A stretch of DNA of 64,000 nt from Luzula sylvatica (GCA_946800325.1 OX326956.1:48345052-48409051); one strand, 5' to 3'; positions 10,754-24,150 are shown, numbered from the stretch's first letter. Notes: generated from the sequence alone by a model not told the origin. Made by a program: numbers and translations.

Positions 10754-11727
10754 TAGGTATAATGAGATTTCGATCGAGCAAATCAGAAAGGTTTGCAAAT
10801 CAGAAAGGTTTGCCCTGCTTGTCGTGGCATTTGTAATTGCCATGCTTGTTTGCAAGGCGATAATATAATCAAGGTATTAACTACTCGCAATTAAACCTAA
10901 TTTGACAATTAACCTAAATTTAACTTTGTGTTTTTTTTTTGTGATTTTTGAAGACAAAGGTGCAAGAAATGAATGGAATGGAGAAATTGAAATATCTTCA
11001 TAGGCTTTTGGTTTATGTTCTTCCCGTGGTGAAAGAAATTTACTCTGATCAGTGCTTTGAGATTGGTGTTGAAACAAGAGCACATGGTAATTACTTGATT
11101 AATTAAATTTCTATTTATTTATTGTAATACATTTTACATTTTTTCAGGGACTAAAGTGGAAATTACGAGAGCAAGGATAAGCCCCGACCAACAAATGCTC
11201 TGGTACGATTCCCTTCACATACTTCGATTCAATCATATTATTTATTTTTTTTGTACGAGGGGCTATCTAAATTTCAAAAAGAATAAATCTAATTTATTTC
11301 TTTGTCTTTAATTTGAAATGTTGCAGTCTTCAGTACAGTTGGAATTTGATTTCCTATTTCCTGAAAGCATTTCGGAATCGGTACGGATGGCTCATGAAAT
11401 ACGGTGCCTCCCAAATGGTCATCTTGCTAAATTAAATATAATAGAGGTGTGTATTTGTAAATTCAGATCATATGATTTTTTGTAATTTTGTGCTTTAATT
11501 CAGGTGCGGAAAATATGCTTATATGCTGCCAGCTCAGCAATCAGAGAAATTCAGAAGATCTCTCTGGATCCCAAGTATCTCATTCTCTCTCTCTAAATTG
11601 ATTGTTTGTTAATGATTATTTATTTATTGTATAAATAAATTTCAGGCTGAAGTTGGAAAATAGATTTGAAGATCGTAACCTAACAGAGGCAGTATCTGAA
11701 AATTTAGCAAAAATTTCTAGTAAATAA
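10754..11727 (+). pseudogene. JmjC (JMJ25-like) pseudogene, copy B
   Basis: It retains counterparts of exons 2, 3, 4, 10, 11 and 12 of the gene at 1-2829. Exons 5-9, which hold the second zinc cluster and most of the JmjC domain, are deleted. The junction near 11264 joins the intron after exon 4 (gtacgaggggcta) to the intron before exon 10 (tctaaatttc). A 17-bp tandem duplication within exon 2 (aaatcagaaaggtttgc) shifts the frame. It cannot encode the family protein. Confidence 0.9.
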
Positions 11728-13480
11728 CAAAGGGACCAGATAATTAATTAATTAAGTTATTAATTAATTAGTATTTGAGCTAATATAATATTTTATACTC
11801 GAGATATTGTTCGGGCATAGTATGTAAAGTTATAGTGATTTATAATTAATTGATGAATTCGCAATGCATTTGCCTTCAATTTAAGATATGTGGGGAGTTT
11901 CGTTTTCTTCCCCAGTATATATAATTAATATATAAATGGTTGTAAACTGAGAAAAAAAGATTATTAAATCATCAGTACATTCAAAATTCAAAATATACGG
12001 TTCTCTTGATATTATTTTTTATATGTCAATATTATTAATTATTAATTATTAATATCAAGTCACAATTTCAATAGCGATGACATGTGAACTAAATGGTTGT
12101 GATTTTAAATTTGACGGTACAAGTAATTTAAATGTGATAGTGTTACCCCCGTGAAATGGAAATTACATGAATTATTTTCAATGAATATCATGTGAACTAA
12201 CTAATCATGTGTGCAGTACATACAAGTTGTTCCCAAGAGTTCGCTTATATATCCATATATTTTGTGTTGGTTCATTACAATTTGCAATTGTATTCACATA
12301 TATTTGGATGCTAGATATACGTATTTCGGAATTATAAAGTTTCTAAAGAGTGGTGGGTTCATACGAGATATTAGAAGAAATCATACAAAATACTAGATGC
12401 ATTGCATACTACATATCCGTATTTGCGAAAATTTCCCCAAATTCCCGTATAAGTGACCTCACAAATAATAACCTGACAAAAGAATAGTTATAATACCTAC
12501 AAATAGTAATTGCCGCATCCAGCCTCGTTAACACGAGCAGAACCGATCAGGCCAGTAAACAACACCGCATCCGGGCCAAGAACCACGCCGTCCCCGAACG
12601 ATGCGATCATCCTGTGCTTGACAAATGCTGCACCGGTATTCGCTGCTGACTTGCATGGCCCGTATGCTCAGAAGCGGAGACCTGACCACTTTGCAAACGG
12701 TACCGGAGAGAACCGCCTGAACCGAAATTGGGTAGGACGAAGAACCGTTCGGTCGAGACTCGAGCGTGATGATAGGCACTTGACTTTGACCATACATCAT
12801 TGGTGATGATAGCGCTTAATTTTGACCAAACTTTCTTGCTCTCCTAATATATATACAGATAACTGAATACACATTTTCTATTTTAAGTGTGTACATTCTT
12901 TTTTTTGTACTTTTACTTATATGTATTGTATATAATTGGGATAATGGTTTATTTTGAAATTAAGTTGATTTCACTTTTCACGATCCTAGTCTCTAGAAAT
13001 TAATCATTCTATACTTTAGAAATTTATTTTCTTCAAAATGTAATTAAGTGAAAAGAGATGTATTTATTCTTGTAATAATTTCAATTGAACTAATGAGTTT
13101 CATTTAGTTCATCTCAATTGTACCTTTTCAGATTATCTTCAAAACGCAGATTATATTTTGTTTTGTTTTTTCAATAAGAAAGAAAGTGAAATTTCCTTCC
13201 AAAACCATTATATTAAAGATTAGTTAAAGTGAAATTCACTCTTTTGAACCATACTAATACTTGCAGAAAGTTTTTAATTGTCGCCAATAATACACTAATT
13301 CTCCAACTAATATTAAGCACGGGCACCCACGGTATTTAATTCTCGGAATATTTCTCGCATAATGTTAGAACAGTCAATCCATCCACCATCTTCAATTTCT
13401 ACCAGAAAGATTAAAAATAACAAAAATTATCGCATCAAGTATGTATTCTATAATTCATGAGAAAAGTTCTTCAATCCAAT
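11728..13480 (+). repeat. Segmental duplication, copy B 3' flank
   Basis: Matches 2830-5415 with small indels and without the 805-bp and 29-bp insertions. No gene is visible. Similarity ends near 13480 at 'gaaaagttcttcaat'. Confidence 0.8.
12510..12770. other. GC-rich block of unknown identity (copy B, uninterrupted)
   Basis: The intact version of the block split in copy A. About 98-codon plus-strand and 90-codon minus-strand frames overlap over it. Neither resembles a known family and neither is kept open across both copies, so I do not call a gene. Confidence 0.4.
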
Positions 13481-13934
13481 TATTCTACACCACCTCCTTA
13501 TTTTTTACTTAATTTTGATTTGAGGTTCCTCATGAAACCACATCATCATGATTATTTATGATTATTGACCATTAAATTTTGTTATGTTGATTCATCATAT
13601 ATATTTTTTAGAAAAAAACTCACTTTTGCCCCCTCAACTGTACCAAAAAGTGCAAGTTGCCCCCCAAACTTTAATTTTGTTCATTTTACCCCACGAACTC
13701 TCGATTTTGCTCACTTTTGCCTCTTCCATCAGTTAAATGACCAGTCAGCAGTTAATTGATGATGTGGCAGTGTGACGTGGTAATTTTTAGATGATTGTAT
13801 TGGTGACATGACAAAATTTTGAATATAAAATTATACACACAAATTACATCCATTAACTAAATAATTAAACCCAAACCCATCATAACCCAAACCCAAACCC
13901 AAACCCATTATTTTAACCCTCTCTCTCAACCCGA

Positions 13935-13935
<1 letters not shown>

Positions 13936-14003
<68 letters not shown>
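13936..14003. repeat. (CT)n microsatellite
   Basis: An almost pure CT run of about 68 bp in the left half of the long-TIR element. It generates spurious Arg-Glu open frames on the minus strand. Confidence 0.95.
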
Positions 14004-14006
<3 letters not shown>

Positions 14007-14532
14007 CGCTAACGCCATTGTTGGGCTCTCTCTCTCTCGCGACGCTTGTTGGTCTCTCTCTATCGCTCTCGACGCCCAGAGCTCTCTCATACCATCGACG
14101 TTCACCCACACCCCTGACCCAACCCCCCCTCCCCCCACGCCCCTGACCCTGCCCACCATGCCCCCAGACCCCCCACCCCCTTGCCCCACGCCCCTGACCC
14201 AACCCCCCTCCCCACACAGACCCCCCCCGACCCTGAAATTTTGCTGAAATAACCTAATTTTGTTGAAATTTTGCTGAAATAAGCTAAAATAACCCTGAAA
14301 TTGCACAAAAAATACCCTAATTTGCTCAATTTTTGCTGAAAATCCAGAATTTTGCTGAATTTTTGCTGAAAATTCCCTGAAATTCCACTAAAATAACCCT
14401 AATTTCAGCAAATTTGGATAAAATAACCCTAATAGAGAGTGTGTGGCGAGAGGAGAGCTCGCGAGAGAGACGGGTTTGGGAAGAGTGTTTGGCGAGAGGA
14501 GAGCTGGCGAGAGAGGGGGGTTTGGCGAGAGG

Positions 14533-14535
<3 letters not shown>

Positions 14536-14571
<36 letters not shown>
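14536..14571. repeat. (GA)n microsatellite
   Basis: About 36 bp of GA repeats in the right half of the same element, inverted relative to the CT run. Confidence 0.9.
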
Positions 14572-14576
<5 letters not shown>

Positions 14577-14883
14577 GTGCTGTGAGAGAGATGGGTTGGG
14601 TTTGAATTGAATTGAATTAATGGGTTAATGGGTTTAATTAATGGATTTGAATTTAATATTATTAAATTTTGCCACGTCATCAATACAATCATCCAAAAAT
14701 TGCCACATCACACTTCCACGTCATCAGTTAACTGCTGACTGGGCATTTAACTGATGGAAGGGGCAAAAATGAGCAAAATCGAGAGTTCAGGGAGTAAAAT
14801 GAACAAAATTAAAGTTTGGGGGGCAACTTGCACTTTTTGGTACAGTTCAGGAGGCAAAAATGAACTTTTTTCTAATTTTTATT

Positions 14884-15225
14884 GATGTGTTTTGATCTCA
14901 ATCATTGATTTTTTTTTTAGATTTTTTGAAGATCATATTTTCTGTAATCGTTTATGTGTCATTATTCTACACCATGTTTTAAGCATCCTTAGAAATACAC
15001 ATTATCATACATTAATGACGTGAACTATTATTATTGGTTATGTTCAAATTAGACTAAGTTTATTCAATGTTTGTCATTTCATATAAAATTACATGATCAA
15101 ATATGAATACCATGGAAGATGAAAAATTTATATATGAAATACTAATATTTTAATATGTAATACTATAAAACATACAACTTATATTAGTAATATTTTTAGA
15201 AATTTAATTTTAAAAAATCATCAAA
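14884..15225. repeat. Direct repeat flanking the P450 gene, left copy
   Basis: Begins 'gatgtgttttgatctcaatc' and includes 'acatgatcaaat', 'gatgaaaaatttatatatg' and 'aatttaattttaaaaaatc'. It matches 18081-18412 in the same orientation with moderate divergence. The intact P450 lies between the copies. Confidence 0.75.
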
Positions 15226-15238
15226 TAAATGAGATTAC

Positions 15239-17125
15239 TTATATGGACGGTTTAACAACAAGTCGAAGGTCGTCTTTTCTGCGTACCGTAATACCGTGAC
15301 TATTGCTCATATCGAACTTATTGTTTGTGACTCCACTTGGAAACTCCCAGTCGTATTGATGCACTAGATTCGCCAGCGCCAGCGGTGCTATCGTCATAGA
15401 GAACTGTATTCCAGGACACATCCTTCTTCCCGCCCCAAAAGGGATGAATTGGAAGTCATTTCCTTTGTAGTCGACCGTGCTTCCAATAAATCTTTCCGGC
15501 TTAAACTCCTCCGGCGCCTCCCATGATTTTGGCTCTCTCGCAATGGCCCAAGCGTTCACGAGGACTCTCGTTCCCTTGGGGATGGTGAAACCGTTTATGT
15601 CACATTGTTCCATCGATTGTCTCGGTAGTAGTATCGGGACCGGGGGGTGTAGTCTCAGGGTTTCTTTGAGCACGGCTTTAAGGTAATTCATTTCGTTTAG
15701 GTCTTCTAGTCTGACTTTGGCGTCGTACTTGACGATTCCTCTTATTTCATCTCGCAACTTATTCATGAGTTGAGGGTTTCTCATGAGCTCTGACATGGCC
15801 CACTCTAGGGTGATGTATGTTGTGTCAACACCCGCGGCAAATGCGTCCTAGAATGTGAAAAAGAAAAGCGAAAATGAGAAGACCGATGAATGTAATAAGA
15901 GCCGAATTACAAAATAAAACAGAAAAATCTGTTATTTAATTCGAGTAATTTCCGCTATTTCCTTTCAAAAAACAAAATATCAAATTTTAATTTTCCCTTT
16001 AAATTATATAAATTTCAAATATATCCTTCTATTTTGATCTATATCATTGACTAGGCGGAACCAGAATTGGTTTGTAATTATGAGGGAGGGGGTTGATAGG
16101 AGTTTTCCATATGTTATTCTATCTATAAAAATAAATATAAACGATTGTATATTTATTATGAAAATTATAAAAATAAGCAATTGAGTTTTAATGAAAGAGC
16201 TTACTGCGGTAAGTCCTTTGATGTGGTCCATGTTGATATCAAAAGTCATACTTGGATCATTCTTCATTGAGAACAACACATCAACAAGATCCACTAATTC
16301 TCCCTCACGACTATCTTTCTCTTTCCTTTGCTCATGAGATTTAATCATGGCACCAAGTATTTCCTCCCATCTCTCTCTATTCCTCTGAGCCCTTCTACTC
16401 AACCCTATAAACCTTTCCAACCAGGAGAAAGTAGGAAATAGATCCCCAATACTAAATTGATTAAGTAAATTGTTTCTATCCTCCACCCACTTTTTAATAA
16501 TTTCAATCATTCCTTCTTCCCTAGCGAATTCTCCACAAACAACCCTAGAAATCATACAGGTCATGAATGAGGATAAGACATCACTCATGTTGATTGGACT
16601 CTTATTTGTGAAATCGGCATGGTTTTTTATCTCTTGCATCATGCGATCAACCTCTTCGACTATAATTGTTTCGTGTGATTTTACCATTTTCGAACTTAAA
16701 AGATGAGTTGTGAAGATCTTCCTTAACTGCCTCCAAGTTTCATTGTACGGTTCAAACCCTACATCTATGAATCCGATGATATTAGTGATGACAGAAGAAG
16801 GCCGGCTGGCAAAGACGAGATCGTGGGTTCGCATGATACTGCTCGCCATATCAGACGAAGAGACGATTAGATATGGTACTTCGCCGAGGTGGACAATCAT
16901 GAGGGGTCCGTGTTTTCGAGAGAGCGAACCGAGAGATTCATGGGGGTGAGACCCTAATTGATGGAGGTTGCCTATAAAAGGAAGCTTCGGTGGGGACGGT
17001 GGGAGATTTTTAGGGTTTCTTAAGAAGTTTCTTCTCTTTATTATTGAGTAGATAACAAAAAGAGTGATGAGTGAGAGAAATGGTAAGGGAATTGAAGCAA
17101 AGATATTGTATAGCAAGTTCGCCAT
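15239..17125 (-). CDS. Cytochrome P450, CYP71 clan (CYP71A/D-like)
   Basis: Two exons, 17125-16205 and 15847-15239, are split by one phase-0 GT-AG intron just before the I-helix, as in CYP71-clan genes. The product is about 509 residues, full length for the family. It has an N-terminal hydrophobic ER anchor, then PPSPPKLPFIGNLHQLG; the I-helix oxygen motif AGVDTT (residues ~312-317); KETLR, the ExxR pair (E369, R372); PERF; and the haem loop PFGAGRRMCPG with ligand Cys ~451. These are membrane monooxygenases using NADPH-P450 reductase, usually in specialised metabolism; the substrate cannot be read from sequence. The start is the ATG at 17125, which places the hydrophobic anchor at the N-terminus. 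No disabling change is seen. Confidence 0.93.
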
Positions 17126-17225
17126 TTTTTGGTTCAATAGCAATTGGCAATCACAGACAGAGATTCAAAGAAGAGAAGGTAGACTTTTTGGTTCAATGGC
17201 AATTGGCAATCACAGAGAAGGTGGA
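17126..17225. repeat. ~59-bp tandem duplication in the P450 leader
   Basis: The motif 'tttttggttcaatRgcaattggcaatcacag' occurs at about 17126 and again at 17185, so the 5' leader immediately before the ATG is partly duplicated. Just upstream a ~25-bp unit (aaactcaaaataacattga) is also doubled at 17260-17300. Confidence 0.8.
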
Positions 17226-17242
17226 CTCTTTTATTTACGGGG

Positions 17243-17250
17243 CTATATAT
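17243..17250 (-). promoter_or_regulatory. TATA box of the P450 gene
   Basis: Minus-strand ATATATAG followed by CCCCG lies about 118 bp upstream of the P450 start codon, a reasonable distance for a plant TATA box with a short leader. Confidence 0.5.
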
Positions 17251-18080
17251 TCACCCCCTAAACTCAAAATAACATTGATACTAAACTCAAAATAACATTG
17301 AGATGGCAACGAAGAAATAAGTGAATTGATTAATATTATTAATTGACTTAATTAACGATTTAATTAATTATTTGATTAAATTGATACGTCAATTAACATG
17401 TATTAATATTAACATATTATAAATTATTTACGTGTCAATTAAATATGTCAATTAATATTTAATTGAGTTAATTAGAAAAAATAATCAACTCATTTAATCA
17501 TTATTTGTCACCTCGTCAAAGGTGTTGGGATGAGTTTGGGAGCACCAACTATATTTTCTCTTTTTTTTAACCTCTCAAATTCTTGTCTTTAGTGCACGGA
17601 AAATCTGTTTGATATTATCTTGTTCAAGAAAAAAATTTATGTTGTCGTCAAAATTGGAATTCAATATTCTGCCGTGAAAATTGAAAATAGAAAAGTATAA
17701 GATGGATACTCGTCCATCTTCAATTAGTGGCCGAGGTAGTGTATGTGATCCGCACTCAATTCTCACGGTTACTATCTTCGACCTGAGCCAATTTACTCAC
17801 CTCTACATTTTGAGTGGAAGTTTTTGAGATTTTCACCGTATAAATTTTCACTAGCGGTATCTTCACCGAAACTCTCTATCCAGAAAAAAATATTTTTTTG
17901 AAATAAAAAATCAAATTAGAAAAAACTAATGAATCTAAAACATCATACATGTATAATGGAATAAAACACAATTTATTTATTTCTTATTTTTTTCATCATA
18001 TACATTAATATTATATTTGATCATTTAAAACATGTGTTTTGTATGACCATTTGTAAGTATTAATTTGAACCGTTAGATGT

Positions 18081-18412
18081 AGTGATGTGGTTTGATCTCA
18101 ATCATTATTTTCTGTTAGATTTTTTGAAAATCATATTTTGTGTAGTCATTTATGTATCATTATTTTATCCTTACAAACCCACATCATCCTGCATTGATGA
18201 CATGGACTATTATTATCGGTTAGTTTCACATTAAACTAAGTCTATTCAATTGTTTATCATTTCACATAAGATTACATGATCAAATGTGAATGCAACGGAA
18301 GATGAAAAATTTATATATGAAATACTAATAACATAATATATAATATAATTAAAACATACAACATAAATTAGTATTATTTTTTGAAATTTAATTTTATAAA
18401 TCCATCAAATTT
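18081..18412. repeat. Direct repeat flanking the P450 gene, right copy
   Basis: Same orientation partner of 14884-15225, sharing 'tttgatctcaatcatt', 'attacatgatcaaat' and 'gatgaaaaatttatatatg'. Divergence and small indels suggest an older duplication or two copies of one dispersed element. Confidence 0.75.
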
Positions 18413-19899
18413 ATTAATTTTATTTTCTCTTTATTTTGACATCCATATTAGCATAGTTCATACATACCTTTTTCATAATATGAATTTCTAAAGATATTAT
18501 GTAAGAAAATACAATGCAAAAAAAATATATATTTACATAATAAAATTTGAAGTATTTTATTTACATAATATAATTATAATCCCATATAATACTAACTAGA
18601 TTATATTTGTGTCTTTAACCAAACAAATTTAATATTAAAAGTTTAGAAAACTGACTAAACTGTAAAAATAGTTTATCCATCTAAATAACTTCCTAAATTT
18701 ACAAACACCTATCAAATAGTATTGTTATTTAAAAAAATGTGAAGTAAAAAAAATCAAATGATATAAAATAATTTGTATTTAGGTTTATTCTAAATTAAAT
18801 TCTGATATCATTTATGAAATTACTTTCACTATTAAATTTAATATTATTTATATTTTTCATTGCATTTTGAATCAATACAAACATAGTAGTACTACATAAT
18901 TAATGATTTGTTTCTACATATGTTGTATAAATCATTATTTTAATATTTGATATTGTACGCAGTATTGTGAACAATGATATAATATTTGTTATTATGTTTT
19001 TTCGTAAAATTATACTAAATCTCATATATTATGATATAATGACACTAATATAAGTGTTATTGTTTGATTAAAAAGACGAATCATTGCCACAAAATCAATC
19101 AAATTTTACATTATCTCAAACTCGAAGTGATTCCCAGCTTGGTGGCATTGCCCTGATTTATATGATCTAATTATTGGACATGTTACTCATGCAATTCTAT
19201 TATGTTGTATACGTACCTAATACAAAGAAATGATTGGCAACCAATTATGTAATTCTATCACACAACCGATGAATCATTGACTCATGTAATTCCATCAATA
19301 CAAACTGTTATGTGAGTCACATAATCATATTATGTTTTGTACGTACTAAGTACAAAAAAATTGAATGTCAATGAATCATGTAATTATATCATACAACTAA
19401 TGAATTATTTAGTCATGTAAAGGCTTGAAATCTAGAATTCACAAAAACATGAATATAATTAAGGATGTTTATGTTGTGAAGTTAATATAACTCATGTAAT
19501 TCTATTGTGCTTTATGTCTACAAAGTCAAAGCATCATTGACTGTCATGTATACAAAGTAAACAAGTGCGTAAAATCTTATTTATTTTCTCTCGACAATGG
19601 ATAGTGTTATGTGCGTACAAAGTACATCAAACGGAAAACGGCAAATGTGTAAAGACTCGAAATCTGAAATTCATAACAACATGAATATGATTGGCAATGT
19701 TAATGTTTCGGGTTAATATGACTCACGTAATTCTACTGCATTTTGTGTATATAAAGTGGATATATTATTGTCCGTCATGTATGCAAAGTAAACAAATACG
19801 TAAAGACTTGCCTATTTTATCACGGCAATAGAAACTGTTATTGTTTGTTCTCTACGGAAAAAGAAATAGTTGCGCCTAGCCTATGATACATGAAAATAA

Positions 19900-20013
19900 C
19901 ATGAATATAATTAAAAACTTTTCAAATTTTCAGATAAACATGATTCCTGCGACTCACATGAATATAATTAAAAACTTTTCAAATTTTCAGATAAACATGA
20001 TTCCTGCGACTCC
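19900..20013. repeat. 57-bp tandem duplication
   Basis: Two adjacent identical 57-bp copies (19900-19956, 19957-20013) starting 'catgaatataattaaaaac'. The identity implies a recent event. Confidence 0.95.
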
Positions 20014-20760
20014 GTTATTGTTTATGTGTACAAAATAAATGCGTAAAACCTTATTTTTTTGTCACAATAACACACTATATTTTACAATGAAGAAATCATT
20101 GTGTGGCCTAGCTTGATATCTGAAATTGAATATTCGCGAAGAAGATTTGTTTTCATTTACCTTTACAATGAAGAAGACAAAGAGAAAAATTATAACAAGA
20201 CAAGAAATTGATCATATTTGTTTCCATTTAAAATCAAATTTTTTTGAAATGATCTCATTTAAAACCAATTTTGTTTATATATAGTCATGTTTTTAGCTTT
20301 TTTTTTTTTTTTTTGTTGGAATCTAAATCATCAAACATTATGAAATGATGGACTTTCCTTGTAGAAAAATTTGAAATCAATTTTATTTAAATCCGATTAG
20401 ATTTGTTTATTGATTGTTTTTTTATGTACTTTATGAAGTGATGATGGACTTGGTAAATAAGGAAGGAGAAGAGACTACCATACAAATAATATTATAATAC
20501 TGTGTTTCCATTTAAAACCGAACAGAATATTAATTCTCAGTTTATGAAGTTGGTGATTTGTATGCCCCCATGTTTCAAATTCTTTCTGTTTTTAGCATTT
20601 TACTTTATTCTTCTTTCTATTTCTTTCTTTCTTGATTTTTGGCATTGAATATATGCAATTGATTAAGATCTCGCAACCTACTTTTTCAGGTCGGTAATTG
20701 TCTAGCTCTTGTCAATACTTAATTGTTCTTGCATATTTTTTTCCCAATTTCTCAAGACAA

Positions 20761-22045
<1,285 letters not shown>

Positions 22046-22495
22046 AATTTATTTATCCTTTCGAGCTTATTGACAGAGTGAATGAAATGATGATCAATGT
22101 TTAGTGATATTCCCTAATGATAAAAAGTTATAGTTTGTTGTGTATGAATTTGGATGCTCGTGGCTCTGTCCGCTTGGTTGTGGTCTGTTGAATTCCAATT
22201 ATCATATTTCTATCTAAATTGAATCTTACATTTGAGTTTTTTTTTTTAGTTTTACATGACGTATTTCTATCTAAATTGAATCTTATATTTGCTGATTTTT
22301 CAAAGAATTGCTATTGCTATAATGTTTTATCCTCTCTGCTCGATCCATCGCTTTTGAGTTTTTAAACTCGGTCCAACCCATTACGCAAACAACATTTGTC
22401 AACCTGATTTTGTATGATTTGGGTAGCTTGGAGGGATTTATTTTTTACTAAATAAATAATATTATAATGCATTAAATTGTTTTTCAGTAACAAAC
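22046..22495. other. 3' flank of the E2 gene
   Basis: AT-rich; a short duplicated motif (catatttctatctaaattgaatcttayattt) occurs at 22204 and 22262. No gene is seen. Confidence 0.6.
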
Positions 22496-22499
22496 ATCC

Positions 22500-23135
22500 A
22501 AATCACAATCAAAAAATACATGCACAATTATAAAAAATCAAAATATACTAATAAATGTAACAAAATATATTGTTAAATGTAATAAAATATACTCTTTAAT
22601 TTAATAAAACATATTCTCGAATTTAATAAAATATATTATTAAATTTAGCAAAATATACTCTCAAATGTAGCAAAATTATATTGTTGAATGCAACAAAATA
22701 TATTCTTGAATTTAATAGAATGTTTTCTTGAATTTAATAAAATGTATTATTGAATTTAACAAAATATACTCTTAAATGTGACAAAATATAATGTTGAATG
22801 CACCAAAATATATTCTCGAATTTAATAAAATATATTTTGGAATATAACAAATTATACTCTTAAATATAACAAAATATACTTTTGAATGTAGCAAAATATA
22901 ATGTTGAATGTAACAAAATATATTCTTGAATTTAATAAAATATATACTCTGGAATTTAATAAAATATACTCTTAAATTTAACAAAATATACTCTTCAATG
23001 TAACAAAATATATTGTTCAATGTCACAAAATATACTGTTGATTTAAAAAAATATACTCTTGAATTTAACAAAATATACTCTTAAATTTAAAAAAATATAT
23101 TGTTGACCGTAGGAAAATATATAGTTGAATGTAGA
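22500..23135. repeat. Degenerate ~20-23-bp minisatellite
   Basis: About 30 imperfect units of the form 'aa(t/c)aaaatatattvttgaattt' run almost without break. Variants alternate between 'gaatttaat' and 'gaatgtaac' endings. The 99-codon minus-strand frame across it (repeated Tyr/Phe/Ile) comes from the repeat and is not a gene. Confidence 0.85.
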
Positions 23136-23205
23136 AAAAAAAACGCGTTAACAAGCGATTGACCATAATTGACCGGCCGTTGACTGGATTTCACCGACCT
23201 GTGGT

Positions 23206-23805
23206 TAGGGATGTCAATGGTGTGGATATTGCCCGAACCGACCCGAACCGTATCCGAAAAAATATCCGAATTCGAAAAAAATATCCGAATCCGAGTGGAT
23301 CCGGATATGGATCTGGTTGCTAATTTTAAGATCCGAAACCGGATTCGATATTCGGTTTTGGTGCGGGAACTGGATCCGTGTTCCGGATCCGGGTATTTTT
23401 AGGATCCGGATACTCGAAACTAGACTCGAGTATCCGAAATCGGATCCGGATACTCATATTATATATTATTTTTATGTATTATATTTGATATTAGTTGAAA
23501 AATCATATACAAATTAATGATTTGTAAATGATTTAACTCACAATCGTAAAATTATGTTTAAATATAATCATATTTATCGTTCATGTCACAAATTATATAT
23601 ATTTATAGCTAAAAAGTAAGTTACGTTATGATAACATAATATCCGTTTTAATATCCAAAACAGAACCATATCCGTATCCGTATCCGACAATATTCGAACC
23701 GTATCAGTATCCGTTTATTATCCGAACCGTATCCGGATCCGACAATATGGATATGGATCTGGTATGACCACTATCCGAACCGGATCCAAACCGTTGACAC
23801 CCCTA
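23206..23805. mobile_element. hAT-type MITE, 600 bp, TSD CCTGTGGT
   Basis: The ends taggGatgtcaa and ttgacacCccta are inverted repeats, flanked by a perfect 8-bp duplication CCTGTGGT at 23198-23205 and 23806-23813. The interior is made of degenerate '(g)atccgaaccgtatccg' repeats in both orientations, a structure seen in short non-autonomous plant hAT elements. There is no coding capacity. Confidence 0.9.
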
Positions 23806-23937
23806 CCTGTGGTTGGTCGAAGATGATCGCCGGATAGACATAGTGACTTTGGCATACGGTGGACTTTTCCCGACAATTGATTTTGACCAAGTTGACTTTC
23901 CCGCATTGAGTTTGACAGAATTTTTTCCGCCGTGCGA

Positions 23938-24027
23938 GTGTGTGTGTGTGTGTGTGCGTGCATGCTTGTGTGTGTGTGGGTGGGGGGTGCGCGTGTGCGT
24001 TTGTGTGTGCGTATGCTGCGTACGTGC

Positions 24028-24103
<76 letters not shown>

Positions 24104-24150
24104 CAGAGAGAGAGAGAGAGAGAGTGTGTGTGTGTGTGTGTGTGTGTGTG
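23938..24150. repeat. (GT)n / (GA)n compound microsatellite
   Basis: Long TG runs interrupted by 'gggtggggggtgcgcg' and by a GA block (24105-24124). All Cys-Val or His-Thr open frames here are artefacts of the repeat. Confidence 0.95.

Larger units (their letters stand above)
13610..14873. mobile_element. Long-TIR element (MULE-like, non-autonomous), 1.26 kb
   Basis: The left arm 13610-13825 and right arm 14655-14873 are inverted copies of about 215 bp: 'cacttttgcccc...caactgtaccaaaaagtgcaag' against 'cttgcactttttggtaca...ggcaaaaatg'. Inner pieces are also inverted, so a (CT)n tract at 13940-14003 faces a (GA)n tract at 14536-14571. The middle has C-rich repeats (cccctgaccc) and repeated 'ttttgctgaaa' motifs. 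No transposase is seen. Flanks are T-rich and no clear 9-bp duplication was found. Confidence 0.75.
17300..20690. other. AT-rich intergenic region with repeats
   Basis: No gene is supported. 18081-18412 is the right copy of the P450-flanking repeat. 19090-19860 holds degenerate repeated blocks around 'catgtaattctat...gtacaaagta'. 19900-20013 is a perfect two-copy 57-bp tandem repeat beginning 'catgaatataattaaaaac'. The 63-codon minus-strand frame near 17.6 kb shows no family resemblance. Confidence 0.7.

Noticed and set aside
12510..12806. 98-codon plus and 90-codon minus frames
   Set aside because: They overlap each other, the duplicate copy does not keep either frame, and no domain is recognisable.
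13831..14605. Arg-Glu-rich open frames on both strands
   Set aside because: They are produced by (CT)n and (GA)n tracts inside the long-TIR element.
22772..23071. 99-codon frame rich in Tyr, Phe and Ile on the minus strand
   Set aside because: It is a translation of the AT-rich minisatellite, with no non-repeat sequence.
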